The notes under the pieces: generated by a model
Databases searched by the model: none
What the model was told of the DNA's origin: nothing
What the model saw: the letters and a program-made list of their open reading frames with translations, nothing else
Translations under genes and position numbers: made by a program
Shown: positions 10,617 through 17,988 of the stretch, piece after piece
Layout of the letters: each line of letters starts with the position of its first letter
How positions within the stretch are numbered: the first letter of the stretch is position 1
From: Desulfolucanica intricata
GTDB taxonomy: Bacteria > Bacillota > Desulfotomaculia > Desulfotomaculales > Desulfofarciminaceae
DNA length: 64,000 nt
Direction of reading: 5' to 3'
Assembly: GCF_001592105.1 (NCBI RefSeq)
Contig: NZ_BCWE01000007.1
Span: 62,001 to 126,000 of the forward strand

Positions 10617-12638
10617 TTAGTAATTTTGACAGAGTTCTGTTTCAAGATCTTCAGCAACTTTCCTATGAACACCAAGTTTCCAAGTTCTATATTCTAAAGC
10701 ATTAAGCATTTTCTTGCAGGCGGTTTGGATATCCGGTTCAAGAATGAAATAGCCACCAAATACATCACCGGCAATCTGGGTAAGAACACTGTAAATTAAA
10801 TCACAGCCTTCAACAGGCGGCATTGTACCAACATGAGTCGGTAAGCCAAGTGCAACTGCCCAAGTACCAATACTGGTAGCTTTACCACTCATAGCTTCCG
10901 GAGCAGAACCTATAAACGGTACCTTTGGAACGTCTACACCAAGATCGTCTGCCATCATATTTACTAATTGAGCCATACGAGAATAATCTACGCAGGAACC
11001 CATGTGGAGTACCGGCGGCATTCCATACTGCAGGTTAGCTTTTTCAGTAATCCGTTTAAAGAAACTCTTTAAACCTTCACCACAATATTCATCAACGGCT
11101 GCAGGATCTAACAAGCCCATTTTAGCGCAAGCCTGGGCGTGACATCCACCGGAAATTACAAATACGTCATTTTTAAGCATTTCTTTTGCAATTTCAATAT
11201 GTGCTTGATCCTGGATGGTTTTTAAGTTATTGCAACCAATAATAGCTGCTACACCCTTAATTTCTCCACTCAGGATAGCATCGTTCAGCACGCGAACCGG
11301 GTTATCCGGGTTAATACTGGCAAATACATCCAATATTGCCTCCAGGCTCCAGCCGGCAACAACCTTATTTTTAATTTGCGGGATATGAACCGGACGGCCT
11401 TCACGTTCTTTAAAGGCTTCGATAGCCATATCAATAATTATTTTCGCATCTTCCATAGCACTTTCTTCTCTAAGTTCGATATGTGCAGTGCCAGGAATCT
11501 TAACTAAGTCTGTTGTTGTGATTAATTTTGTATGATAACATTCAGCAACCGGAGCTAAACCGGGCATAATGCACTGTACGTCAACTACCATAGCATCAAC
11601 TGCTCCGGTAGTGATTACCAGTTCTTGAGAGGAGAAAGAAGTTGCAATGGGAACACCCTGGCGCATCAGAACTTCGTTACCGGTACAGCAAATACCGGCA
11701 AGTTGAATTCCGGCAGCACCTGCAGCTTTTGCATCAGCTTCTTTTTCACGGGAAGCAGCAACAATCATTTCACTCAATAACGGGTTGTGACCATGCAGAA
11801 TAATATTTACTTTCTTTTCATCAAGCACACCCATGTTAGCTTCACTTTCAATCGGCTTAGGAGTACCAAAAAGAATGTCAGACATATCGGTGCAAACCCA
11901 TTTACCTTGCAGGTCAGCCAAGCCAACACGTACTGCACTGAATACCAGGTTAATGGGATCGTTGTCCATACCAACGTGGGCCTGTGTTACCAGATCGGAA
12001 ATAACGGCATGAACACCATGCGGCATAACGTTATGAGTTTTATATTTTAAAATACGTCCTTTAGTCAGGTTCTTGGTCAACCAGAGACTGTCACCTTCAC
12101 CTTTAAGACGACTGAACTCTCCCAGTGCTAACTCAGAAAGCTCTTTGGCCAGCTGAAGGTCGTCTTTACCTTCAACAGCAACCCCGTATTTTTCACAGAG
12201 TCTGCGCAGTTTAGCAGGATCTTTGATGCTATAAGCTTTAGTTTTACCTTCAGCTACCATATGAACAGTATGTGAGATATGGTTACCATGTTGTCCGTGG
12301 GAAGCACAACCTGTTAAAATCATTGTACCTACGCTGCGGGCAACAATTGTCCAGGCATTAGCGCCACAAATACCTCTGCTGCCGGGACCTTCGTCTGATT
12401 TAATACGGCAGGGTCCCATCATGCAGAAACGGCAGCAAATACCTTTGTAACCAAATTGACATTGGGGTTGCTGGGCTACAACCCTGTCAAAAGCGGTAGT
12501 TACGCCTTTTTCTTTGGCAACATCAAACATTTCTAAAGCTGCCGGGTCAATTGTCCGCTTAATATTTTTAGGATCAACAACCCGCGGTGTGTTTGATGAA
12601 GGCCGGCAAGTAAGACTGGTGTCTCTAAACCTTGGCAT
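10617..12638 (-). CDS. acsA: Anaerobic carbon monoxide dehydrogenase catalytic subunit (beta)
   Basis: A nickel-iron CODH that reduces CO2 to CO, or oxidises CO, and feeds CO through a tunnel to ACS. From the start at 12638 (MPRFRDTSLTC, AAGGAGG 10 nt upstream) it has about 673 residues. Cysteines for the B and D clusters appear in GICCRFCMMGPCRI. C-cluster segments are seen at CSSHGQHGNH-like (GCASHGQHGNHISH), AGICCTGNE, IIGCNN and SGGCHAQACAKMG. The gene follows cooC and precedes acsB with 32 nt between. Confidence 0.96.
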   Translation of the reverse strand: MPRFRDTSLTCRPSSNTPRVVDPKNIKRTIDPAALEMFDVAKEKGVTTAFDRVVAQQPQCQFGYKGICCRFCMMGPCRIKSDEGPGSRGICGANAWTIVARSVGTMILTGCASHGQHGNHISHTVHMVAEGKTKAYSIKDPAKLRRLCEKYGVAVEGKDDLQLAKELSELALGEFSRLKGEGDSLWLTKNLTKGRILKYKTHNVMPHGVHAVISDLVTQAHVGMDNDPINLVFSAVRVGLADLQGKWVCTDMSDILFGTPKPIESEANMGVLDEKKVNIILHGHNPLLSEMIVAASREKEADAKAAGAAGIQLAGICCTGNEVLMRQGVPIATSFSSQELVITTGAVDAMVVDVQCIMPGLAPVAECYHTKLITTTDLVKIPGTAHIELREESAMEDAKIIIDMAIEAFKEREGRPVHIPQIKNKVVAGWSLEAILDVFASINPDNPVRVLNDAILSGEIKGVAAIIGCNNLKTIQDQAHIEIAKEMLKNDVFVISGGCHAQACAKMGLLDPAAVDEYCGEGLKSFFKRITEKANLQYGMPPVLHMGSCVDYSRMAQLVNMMADDLGVDVPKVPFIGSAPEAMSGKATSIGTWAVALGLPTHVGTMPPVEGCDLIYSVLTQIAGDVFGGYFILEPDIQTACKKMLNALEYRTWKLGVHRKVAEDLETELCQNY

Positions 12639-12765
12639 TAGCTTTAACCTCCTTAAATTTAGAGTATAATGTACAAGCACATTATTGTAACTGGTCTATC
12701 AGGTAAATAACTAATTAATGTTTTTACCTGATGACTAAATATGAACAGTATTAGAACAACAATAT

Positions 12766-13533
12766 TTATTCAGCATTTACTTCTTCAATTATTTTGTTAT
12801 AGATTTTCTGCATATCAAAAAGTAAACTTTGTGAAGAGATAGTTGCTGTCTCTTCCAACATAGAGTTGTTCCAAACACTTTCATCAAAATTAATAAAACC
12901 TAATATTTCATTGTCAGAAAATTTACTGCTGATAAAATCCTTGTCTCTCTGATTTCTAATTTTATTACCAATGAACATTACTTTTTTTATACCTAAATCT
13001 CCTGCTAGCTTCTGAACCAATCGAGCTGTATTAACACTGTTTTTGCTTGGCTCTATAACTACAAGCATTATATCTACGCCTTTGGCTGTTCCCCTTGAAA
13101 GATGTTCAATTCCTGCACCCATATCCATAATTACTACGTCATCTTGATCTAAAAGAAGAGAATTTACTATTGCGTATAAAAAAGTATTTTCTCTACAGTA
13201 GCAGGATGAACCACCTTTTTTTATTCCACCCATTCTTAAAAAACGAATATTATTAAGTTTAATACTATATTCATCTATTACATCGTCTACCTTAGGATTT
13301 AGGTTATAGAAAACTCCTTCTCCCGTTTTTGCACTTATAACGTCTTTCATTTCTACCATGGGTTTCAAATTTTTTATTGCTGCATCAGGAATTCCTACAG
13401 CAGCAGCTAGACAAGCATCGGGATCAGCATCAATGGCGTAAACAGTTTGATGTGTTTTGGAAAATAAACTAACCAGGGCTGACGATACTGTTGTTTTTCC
13501 TACTCCGCCTTTTCCTGAAATTGCTAGCTTCAA
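12766..13533 (-). CDS. cooC: CooC-type CODH nickel-insertion ATPase (operon head)
   Basis: A 255-residue P-loop ATPase of the CooC/MinD family, with KLAISGKGGVGKTTVSSALV at the N-terminus. It also has GGIKKGGSSCYCRENTF, with the CxC pair that binds metal at the dimer interface, and VIMDMGAGIEHLSRGT. The family helps load nickel into the C-cluster of CODH. The TTG at 13533 is preferred, with AAGAGG 8 nt upstream, because it places the start at the canonical MKLAISGKGG; a GTG three codons earlier is possible. It is the first gene of the acs operon and is paralogous to the gene at 4217-4978. Confidence 0.9.
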   Translation of the reverse strand: MKLAISGKGGVGKTTVSSALVSLFSKTHQTVYAIDADPDACLAAAVGIPDAAIKNLKPMVEMKDVISAKTGEGVFYNLNPKVDDVIDEYSIKLNNIRFLRMGGIKKGGSSCYCRENTFLYAIVNSLLLDQDDVVIMDMGAGIEHLSRGTAKGVDIMLVVIEPSKNSVNTARLVQKLAGDLGIKKVMFIGNKIRNQRDKDFISSKFSDNEILGFINFDESVWNNSMLEETATISSQSLLFDMQKIYNKIIEEVNAE

Positions 13534-13591
13534 TAGTATCACCTCTTAAGTGTTCTTATTACGCAATAATTTATATTTAATATATCATTTT

Positions 13592-13620
13592 ATTATACTA
13601 AATGCCTGTACCCTGGTAAT
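13592..13620 (-). promoter_or_regulatory. Candidate promoter for the cooC-acs operon
   Basis: On the minus strand a perfect TATAAT (13592-13597) is preceded after 17 nt by ATTACC, a weak -35. This would give a 5' leader of about 50 nt before cooC. The -10 is convincing in an A/T-rich region, but the weak -35 keeps this uncertain. I saw no clear Rex box beside it. Confidence 0.4.
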
Positions 13621-13890
13621 AATCATTATTTTTTAGTAAAATTTTTTTAAAATTTTGAATTAGTTTTCTACAGTTACTTCATAAAATCCTTCTTAGTTTT
13701 GATAAAAAGTTTAAAAAATCTGATAAAACAGAATTTGTAAATTGATAAATAATTCTGAAATTATAAATTAATACCATTGTAGCTTATTTCCATGGATATT
13801 ACAATAATATATATATTTTTTTTTGAAAATATGAAAATAAAAATTAATAATAACTATTATATGTATTAATTATTTTATAATTGAAAAATG
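13621..13890. other. A/T-rich intergenic region upstream of the acs operon
   Basis: A very A/T-rich stretch with runs of T and TA and no gene-like ORF on either strand. It lies between the acs operon promoter and the terminator of the phasin-like gene. Apart from promoter-like A/T tracts I see nothing definable. Confidence 0.4.
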
Positions 13891-13939
13891 TTATGTGCAG
13901 GCATTTTATATTTCAGTACATTAACATGCCTGCACATAA
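13891..13939 (-). terminator. Long-loop hairpin after the phasin-like gene
   Basis: A perfect 13-bp inverted repeat, TTATGTGCAGGCA (13891-13903) and TGCCTGCACATAA (13927-13939), with a 23-nt loop. It starts 5 nt beyond the stop codon of the phasin-like gene on the minus strand. It is followed there only by CATTTTTC, so it is a weak terminator or a protein-binding palindrome. Confidence 0.5.
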
Positions 13940-13944
13940 AGGTG

Positions 13945-14253
13945 TTAATCAGTCATATTATTTGGAAAAATATGTGCTTCTAAACGTTTTAACCGTTCAT
14001 CGATTTGATTTAGTTCTTCTTTTGTAGCCAGGTTTAATTGGTTTGAAAGTTCTTCTAATTGTTTTTTTATGGTTTGCTTGATATTCTCCTGCTCATTTTC
14101 TCCTTTGTTCTTTAATTCATTTAGGACGTTTTTTACCTCATCTGAATTTTCTTGTCCTTTTTCTGTAAGTTCGTTCAATAATTTCTCTGATTTTTCTTTT
14201 GTAAGTGACAGTGCACCAATTCCTATTAGCATTAATTTCTTAGGTAAGTCCAT
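13945..14253 (-). CDS. Phasin-like / coiled-coil small protein
   Basis: A 102-residue acidic-basic protein. A short hydrophobic start (MDLPKKLMLIGIGALSLTKE) is followed by a long charged heptad-like helix rich in E, K, N and Q from about residue 20 to 95. The pattern resembles the phasin/PhaF-PhaI-like small proteins common in Peptococcaceae, whose role outside polyhydroxyalkanoate granules is not settled. The start is preceded by GGGAGG. It is a single gene with its own hairpin downstream. The family call rests on general pattern, not on a unique motif. Confidence 0.6.
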   Translation of the reverse strand: MDLPKKLMLIGIGALSLTKEKSEKLLNELTEKGQENSDEVKNVLNELKNKGENEQENIKQTIKKQLEELSNQLNLATKEELNQIDERLKRLEAHIFPNNMTD

Positions 14254-14345
14254 AGATTTAACAGCCTCCCTTTTATTTATAGTATGTCACGTATTAAATT
14301 CTTTAAAATTAAAAAAGTGGTTAATCTATGTATAAATTATTTTTA

Positions 14346-14423
14346 TTAGGAAACAATATTAACACTCCGCTTTGGTGAGTTCTATCTCTCCCCGTCCAGC
14401 ATAAAATGCTGGACTTTTTTTTA
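14346..14423 (+). ncRNA. Candidate small RNA with C-rich linker, copy 1
   Basis: No protein gene lies on this strand upstream, yet a strong terminator, GTCCAGC-ATAAAAT-GCTGGAC plus T9, is present at 14394-14422. Before it are a small ACTC/GAGT hairpin and an unpaired CU-rich stretch, TCTATCTCTCCCC. A TATAAATT box at 14331-14338 could be the -10. The layout (hairpin, C-rich linker, terminator) recurs at about 39831-39907 and 40627-40741, hence the call as a candidate sRNA. The 5' end is a guess. Confidence 0.4.
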
Positions 14424-14480
14424 TGATATATCTTGACGTATAGGTTAGTTTTAGATATAATTATTTTTGCATTGAGTTAT

Positions 14481-14558
14481 CGGGATGTAGCGCAGTTTGG
14501 CTAGCGCGCCTGCCTTGGGAGCAGGAGGTCGGGGGTTCAAATCCCTCCATCCCGACCA
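14481..14558 (+). tRNA. tRNA-Pro (TGG)
   Basis: A cloverleaf with acceptor arms CGGGATG/CATCCCG, anticodon loop CTTGGGA (anticodon TGG), T-arm GGGGGTTCAAATCCCTC and encoded CCA. It is the first gene of a four-tRNA plus-strand cluster. Confidence 0.95.
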
Positions 14559-14564
14559 TAAACA

Positions 14565-14640
14565 GGCCCCATGGTCAAGCGGCCTAAGACACCGCCCTTT
14601 CACGGCGGTAACCCGGGTTCGAATCCCGGTGGGGTCACCA
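14565..14640 (+). tRNA. tRNA-Glu (TTC)
   Basis: Acceptor GGCCCCA/TGGGGTC, anticodon loop with TTC in CCCTTTCACGG, T-loop GGTTCGAATC, encoded CCA. A second copy is at 17295-17370 on the minus strand. Confidence 0.95.
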
Positions 14641-14650
14641 CAAATAATAT

Positions 14651-14736
14651 GGAGGAGTTCCCGAGTGGTCAAAGGGAGCAGACTGTAAATCTGCCGGCTG
14701 TCGCCTTCGTAGGTTCAAATCCTACCTCCTCCACCA
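14651..14736 (+). tRNA. tRNA-Tyr (GTA)
   Basis: A class II tRNA with a long variable arm, acceptor GGAGGAG, anticodon GTA in GACTGTAAATC and encoded CCA. The 10-nt spacer after tRNA-Glu is identical to the spacer in the inverted copy at 17199-17370. Confidence 0.95.
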
Positions 14737-14790
14737 ATGAACATAAATATTGAATAACAATTTATAATTTGGGTAGTTTAATAATGCCGA

Positions 14791-14865
14791 TGGGGTGTAG
14801 CCAAGCGGTAAGGCAGCGGTCTTTGGAATCGCCATGCGTTGGTTCGAATCCAGCCACCCCAGCCA
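14791..14865 (+). tRNA. tRNA-Gln (TTG)
   Basis: Acceptor TGGGGTG/CACCCCA, anticodon loop CTTTGGA (TTG), encoded CCA. The copy at 17119-17193 differs at a few positions in the D and T arms. Confidence 0.95.
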
Positions 14866-14894
14866 AAAAGAGAGGATTACGCCTCTCTTTTTTA
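14866..14894 (+). terminator. Terminator of the tRNA-Pro-Glu-Tyr-Gln cluster
   Basis: AAAAGAGAGG-ATTACG-CCTCTCTTTT followed by more T directly after the tRNA-Gln CCA. Confidence 0.85.
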
Positions 14895-14923
14895 TATTTG
14901 GATATTATAACTTAAATTACACG

Positions 14924-14961
14924 AAAAGGAATCCGGGAAAAATAATGTCCGGATTCCTTTT
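14924..14961. terminator. Bidirectional hairpin after the 51-residue gene
   Basis: AAAAGGAATCCGG and CCGGATTCCTTTT flank a 12-nt loop, with T-runs on both strands. It lies about 45 nt downstream of the small minus-strand gene at 15005-15160. Confidence 0.7.
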
Positions 14962-15004
14962 TGAATTTTTTTGTAATAATATTTTCTTTAAGTGTTGGTG
15001 TTAA

Positions 15005-15160
15005 TTATTCGCTTGGTCTATTAGGCCCGCCTAAACGCTGCTGTCTTTTCCTATAAAAACCTCTTCCACCTTCCCACACCGGTCTGTACCCGGTAGCAGT
15101 TGTTTCACTGGATTTATTGTTCAGGCTGCTTCGCAGTATTCCCTGCATACGTCGTCTCAT
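15005..15160 (-). CDS. Small arginine-rich protein, 51 aa
   Basis: A short gene that begins MRRRMQGILRSSLNNKSSET and ends with a glycine/arginine-rich tail (RKRQQRLGGPNRPSE). Translation is well supported: AAGGAGG lies 8 nt before the ATG and a hairpin terminator follows. I do not recognise the family. The basic composition suggests nucleic-acid or ribosome binding, or a spore-core protein, but this is only inference. It faces away from the ferredoxin gene. Confidence 0.65.
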   Translation of the reverse strand: MRRRMQGILRSSLNNKSSETTATGYRPVWEGGRGFYRKRQQRLGGPNRPSE

Positions 15161-15361
15161 TGTTAACACCTCCTTGTTTCTTAGTGCTTAAGCCAAATAT
15201 GTGGCTCTTATATAGTCTTTGTTGTTAGAAAGTTTTTTATTTTTAAATTATTTTGTTATCAGAAAACATTTTATTTTTAAAATATTAGAAGGATTTCAGT
15301 ACTAACTGTAGAATTGCTAGTATATTAATTATACAAATTTAAAAAAAGGAGGTTTATTATA

Positions 15362-15571
15362 ATGGCTGAGGAGAAAAAACAATACAAGTTTGATTATGTT
15401 ATTAATCCGGATGAATGCATGTCCTGTGCAGCATGTGAAGTTGAATGCGCAGATAATAGCGTATTTGTAGATGATACTGTACATTACGCTATTAATTTAG
15501 ATAGCTGTAAACGCTGCGGTAAATGCTTTAGAGCATGTCCTGTAGGAGCTATCGCCAGAGTTAAAAAATAA
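15362..15571 (+). CDS. 2[4Fe-4S] ferredoxin
   Basis: A 69-residue low-potential electron carrier. Two cluster motifs are complete: CMSCAACEVEC (cysteines about 19, 22, 25 and 29) and CKRCGKCFRACP (49, 52, 55 and 59). It probably serves oxidoreductases such as CODH or other Fe-S enzymes. AAGGAGG lies upstream of the ATG and a terminator follows, so it is a one-gene transcript. Confidence 0.92.
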   Translation: MAEEKKQYKFDYVINPDECMSCAACEVECADNSVFVDDTVHYAINLDSCKRCGKCFRACPVGAIARVKK

Positions 15572-15580
15572 AGTGAAAAA

Positions 15581-15620
15581 TATAAAAGGCTTACGATTTT
15601 ATCGTGGGCCTTTTATAATA
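15581..15620 (+). terminator. Ferredoxin terminator
   Basis: AAAAGGC and ACGAT pair with ATCGT and GGCCTTTT around a short TTT loop, just after the ferredoxin stop codon. Confidence 0.75.
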
Positions 15621-15663
15621 TTAATGTAAGCGAAAATTTATTTTTGCTGGCTATTATTACTAC

Positions 15664-15692
15664 TTGAAATTAAGTTGTATATGTGCGATAAT
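15664..15692 (+). promoter_or_regulatory. Promoter of first tRNA-Leu
   Basis: TTGAAA, 17-nt spacer, GATAAT, ending 26 nt before the mature tRNA. Confidence 0.55.
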
Positions 15693-15718
15693 AATACTTG
15701 TCCAAAAAAACAGATTTT

Positions 15719-15806
15719 GCGGTAGTGGCGGAATCGGCAGACGCGCTAGATTCAGGATCTAGTGAGCAGTATGCTCATGGAGGTTCAAGTCCTCTCTACC
15801 GCACCA
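15719..15806 (+). tRNA. tRNA-Leu (CAG), copy 1
   Basis: A class II tRNA with acceptor GCGGTAG/CTACCGC, anticodon loop TTCAGGA (CAG), variable arm TGAGCAGTATGCTCA and encoded CCA. A near-identical copy follows 80 nt downstream. Confidence 0.95.
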
Positions 15807-15823
15807 AAAATAAAAATTCTTTA

Positions 15824-15852
15824 TTGCAAACAATTACATAATATGTTATAAT
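15824..15852 (+). promoter_or_regulatory. Promoter of second tRNA-Leu
   Basis: TTGCAA, 17-nt spacer, perfect TATAAT at 15847-15852. The second gene therefore seems to be transcribed from its own promoter. Confidence 0.65.
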
Positions 15853-15886
15853 CCCACGTGTGGTCATATAAAATTTGGCCTAATAT

Positions 15887-15974
15887 GCGGTAGTGGCGGA
15901 ATCGGCAGACGCGCTAGATTCAGGATCTAGTGAGCAGAACGCTCATGGAGGTTCAAGTCCTCTCTACCGCACCA
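15887..15974 (+). tRNA. tRNA-Leu (CAG), copy 2
   Basis: Identical to copy 1 except for the tip of the variable arm (GCAGAACGC instead of GCAGTATGC). Encoded CCA. This is a tandem duplication with separate promoters. Confidence 0.95.
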
Positions 15975-15975
15975 A

Positions 15976-16010
15976 AAACCTCTTGGTTAATAACCTTGAG
16001 GTTTTTTATA
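15976..16010 (+). terminator. tRNA-Leu terminator
   Basis: AAAACCTC...GAGGTTTTTT, with an inner GGTTAATAACC palindrome, directly after the second tRNA-Leu. Confidence 0.75.
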
Positions 16011-16124
16011 TTTTTATAATATAACTTCCTCTTATACAGGTAAGGCCTATTTCCATAACTACATAGTAAATATCTTAGATAAAACAAGCGAGTACGAGAG
16101 CTTTTCACAGGTTAATTTAAATGA

Positions 16125-16154
16125 AAAAAGATCTGTGGAAAGAATCCACAGATC
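16125..16154 (-). terminator. Terminator of the YkgJ-family gene
   Basis: GATCTGTGGA (16130-16139) and TCCACAGATC (16145-16154) around a 5-nt loop. On the minus strand a T-run follows, 27 nt after the stop codon. Confidence 0.8.
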
Positions 16155-16181
16155 ATAAAAAGTATCTTTATAATTATAGTT

Positions 16182-16931
16182 CTAGAACTCATATTTAACA
16201 GCTTTAGACAAGAATTCATCCATTATTTTACTCGTTCCGTGATCAAGATATTCTTTCATAATGTCCGGAAGTTTTTTAGATGCTCTGACGCCTATAATTG
16301 TATTAACTAAATGATTATAAAACGGTACATAATTTTCATTACTCATAATAATTTCTATAGAAAACATTTTTCGCTCGACTGCAGTTATTTTATTCATTAA
16401 TAAAGTTATGTTCTTTACACCAAGAATATCCCCTTTTAAGGGCTTAACCTGATCGCAATAGTATGGTTTGGCATTTATTACTTCATCCGGGATAATTATT
16501 TCAAATTTCTGCCAGTAGCTTTTTATTTGCTCCAAAATGTTTTTTGCAAATGCCTGTGAGTTTGCTTCAGTCTCTTCTTTTGTTTTGTGTCCAAATGTCC
16601 GGCAGTTAAAAGGCCGTACCTGATAGATGATACATTTATTATTATCATCTAAGAACGGGCATTTTAGGGGTGTCTTAACCAAATTAAGAAAATAATTCTG
16701 AATAGATTTTTCAATAATTACTTGCCAATAGGGCTTTAACTCATCTCTGATATATTTGTATATATTTAAATATTCGAGCAGTGTGATTCTTGGGCTGTCT
16801 AAACAGCATTGTCCGCACAAGTTACATTTTAAATCCGGAATTTCTTTATAAGCTTCATTTAGCTGGTTAAATATTAAATTCTTATCAGCAAAGTTAATTC
16901 CATCATAAATTTCAATTTGAGTAAGTTGCAA
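16182..16931 (-). CDS. YkgJ-family cysteine-cluster protein
   Basis: A 249-residue protein with the pattern of the YkgJ/UPF0153 zinc- or iron-chelating family. It has CNLCGQCCLDSPRITLLEY near residues 36-54, and later CPFLDDNNKCIIYQVRPFNC with RTFG. The cysteines are thought to bind a metal centre, and the biochemical role is unknown. Translation starts at a TTG (MQLTQIEIYDG) with AAGGAGGG 7 nt upstream. The C-terminal half has no recognised motif. It is a single gene with its own terminator. Confidence 0.8.
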   Translation of the reverse strand: MQLTQIEIYDGINFADKNLIFNQLNEAYKEIPDLKCNLCGQCCLDSPRITLLEYLNIYKYIRDELKPYWQVIIEKSIQNYFLNLVKTPLKCPFLDDNNKCIIYQVRPFNCRTFGHKTKEETEANSQAFAKNILEQIKSYWQKFEIIIPDEVINAKPYYCDQVKPLKGDILGVKNITLLMNKITAVERKMFSIEIIMSNENYVPFYNHLVNTIIGVRASKKLPDIMKEYLDHGTSKIMDEFLSKAVKYEF

Positions 16932-17001
16932 CTTTGAACCCTCCTTTTACTCAATATTTTCTATATTCAGACTTAAAAACCTCTTAGAAATTATTAAAAA
17001 T

Positions 17002-17031
17002 AAAAACGATGCATTTTTAGCATCGTTTTTT
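17002..17031. terminator. Terminator of the minus-strand tRNA cluster
   Basis: AAAACGATGC-ATTTTTA-GCATCGTTTT with T-runs on both strands, immediately beyond the 3' end of tRNA-Cys. Confidence 0.8.
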
Positions 17032-17035
17032 TTAA

Positions 17036-17111
17036 TGGAGGCGGCACCCAGATTCGAACTGGGGAATAAAGGATTTGCAGTCCTCCGCCTTAGCCGCTTG
17101 GCTATGCCGCC
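17036..17111 (-). tRNA. tRNA-Cys (GCA)
   Basis: Read on the minus strand: acceptor GGCGGCA/TGCCGCC, anticodon GCA in GGACTGCAAATCC, encoded CCA. It is the last gene of a five-tRNA array. Confidence 0.95.
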
Positions 17112-17118
17112 ATTTCCA

Positions 17119-17193
17119 TGGCTGGGGTGGCTTGATTCGAACCAACGAATGGCGATTCCAAAGACCGCTGCCTTACCACTTGGCTACACCCCA
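17119..17193 (-). tRNA. tRNA-Gln (TTG), second copy
   Basis: Acceptor TGGGGTG/CACCCCA, anticodon loop CTTTGGA, encoded CCA. Nearly identical to the plus-strand copy at 14791-14865. Confidence 0.95.
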
Positions 17194-17198
17194 GTATA

Positions 17199-17284
17199 TG
17201 GTGGAGGAGGTAGGATTTGAACCTACGAAGGCGACAGCCGGCAGATTTACAGTCTGCTCCCTTTGACCACTCGGGAACTCCTCC
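17199..17284 (-). tRNA. tRNA-Tyr (GTA), second copy
   Basis: A class II tRNA whose sequence matches the plus-strand copy at 14651-14736, with encoded CCA. Confidence 0.95.
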
Positions 17285-17294
17285 ATATTATTTG

Positions 17295-17370
17295 TGGTGA
17301 CCCCACCGGGATTCGAACCCGGGTTACCGCCGTGAAAGGGCGGTGTCTTAGGCCGCTTGACCATGGGGCC
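17295..17370 (-). tRNA. tRNA-Glu (TTC), second copy
   Basis: Matches the plus-strand copy at 14565-14640 and is joined to tRNA-Tyr by the same 10-nt spacer (CAAATAATAT). Encoded CCA. Confidence 0.95.
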
Positions 17371-17376
17371 AAATTT

Positions 17377-17452
17377 TGGTGACCCATGATGGACTCGAAC
17401 CATCGACACCCTGATTAAAAGTCAGGTGCTCTACCAACTGAGCTAATGGGTC
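17377..17452 (-). tRNA. tRNA-Lys (TTT)
   Basis: Acceptor GACCCAT/ATGGGTC, anticodon loop CTTTTAA (TTT), T-loop GGTTCGAGTCC, encoded CCA. It is the promoter-proximal gene of the minus-strand array Lys-Glu-Tyr-Gln-Cys. Confidence 0.95.
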
Positions 17453-17560
17453 ATTAGCTTGTCTTTATGCTGCTCGCCGCAGCGACATTTACAATAGTAA
17501 CACAATATTCGAAGATAATCAACAGTAAATTATTTCATAAAAATTATAAATAAAAATAAA

Positions 17561-17597
17561 TAAAAAACCCCAGATTAATTTATAATCTGAGGTTTTA
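17561..17597 (-). terminator. Terminator after 6S RNA
   Basis: AAACCCCAGATTA and TAATCTGAGGTTT flank a 5-nt loop, with a T-rich run on the minus strand just past the RNA 3' end. Confidence 0.75.
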
Positions 17598-17599
17598 AA

Positions 17600-17778
17600 A
17601 GTCTCCCACTATGCCGTTTAATCTTATTGTTTTTTTAAACCCACCCTCATAGGTGGGTGCCAGGCTATAAACTTTTGTCTTCCTCCTGTATAGAGGCTTG
17701 ACATCCATTGATAGACCTAAGCTCCCTTTGTTACTTTGTAGGTTAAAAACTAACAAGACCACGCACAAAGTAGGATTT
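17600..17778 (-). ncRNA. ssrS: 6S RNA (SsrS)
   Basis: About 178 nt without an ORF, transcribed on the minus strand. The ends pair: ATCCTACTTTGTGCG near the 5' end with CGGCATAGTGGGAG near the 3' end. The segments ACAAAGGGAGCTTAGGTC, GGATGTCAAGCC, TAGCCTGGCACCC and the stable ACCCACCTATGAGGGTGGGT hairpin match my recollection of clostridial 6S RNAs. 6S RNA mimics an open promoter and binds the vegetative sigma factor-RNA polymerase holoenzyme. An A/T-rich promoter region lies upstream and a terminator follows. The call is by memory of sequence and shape, and a covariance-model search would settle it. Confidence 0.72.
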
Positions 17779-17988
17779 ATTATTTTTTATATTATGTTTA
17801 CTTATCTTATATTATGTATTATAGCTCAAGATAGTTCATATTTCAACTGACAAATTAAATTGTAGTCTAATAATGTTATTTATTCAAGAATCAGATATTC
17901 CCAAACAGGAGTTGTAATTTTGTTTTAGTAAATGGTTTTGACATAATTGACTATACTTGCTCATATAATCCTTTTAGGAGGTGTTAAG
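17779..17988. promoter_or_regulatory. Intergenic region between 6S RNA and the RHH gene
   Basis: A/T-rich spacer between two divergent transcripts. On the plus strand TTGACA (17938-17943) and TATAAT (17964-17969) form a promoter-like pair with a long 20-nt spacing, about 20 nt before the start of the ribbon-helix-helix gene. Confidence 0.4.

Noticed and set aside
14497-14753. Open frames across the tRNA clusters (14497-14753 and 17035-17409)
   Set aside because: They run through tRNA genes and repeat in both clusters because the tRNAs are duplicated.
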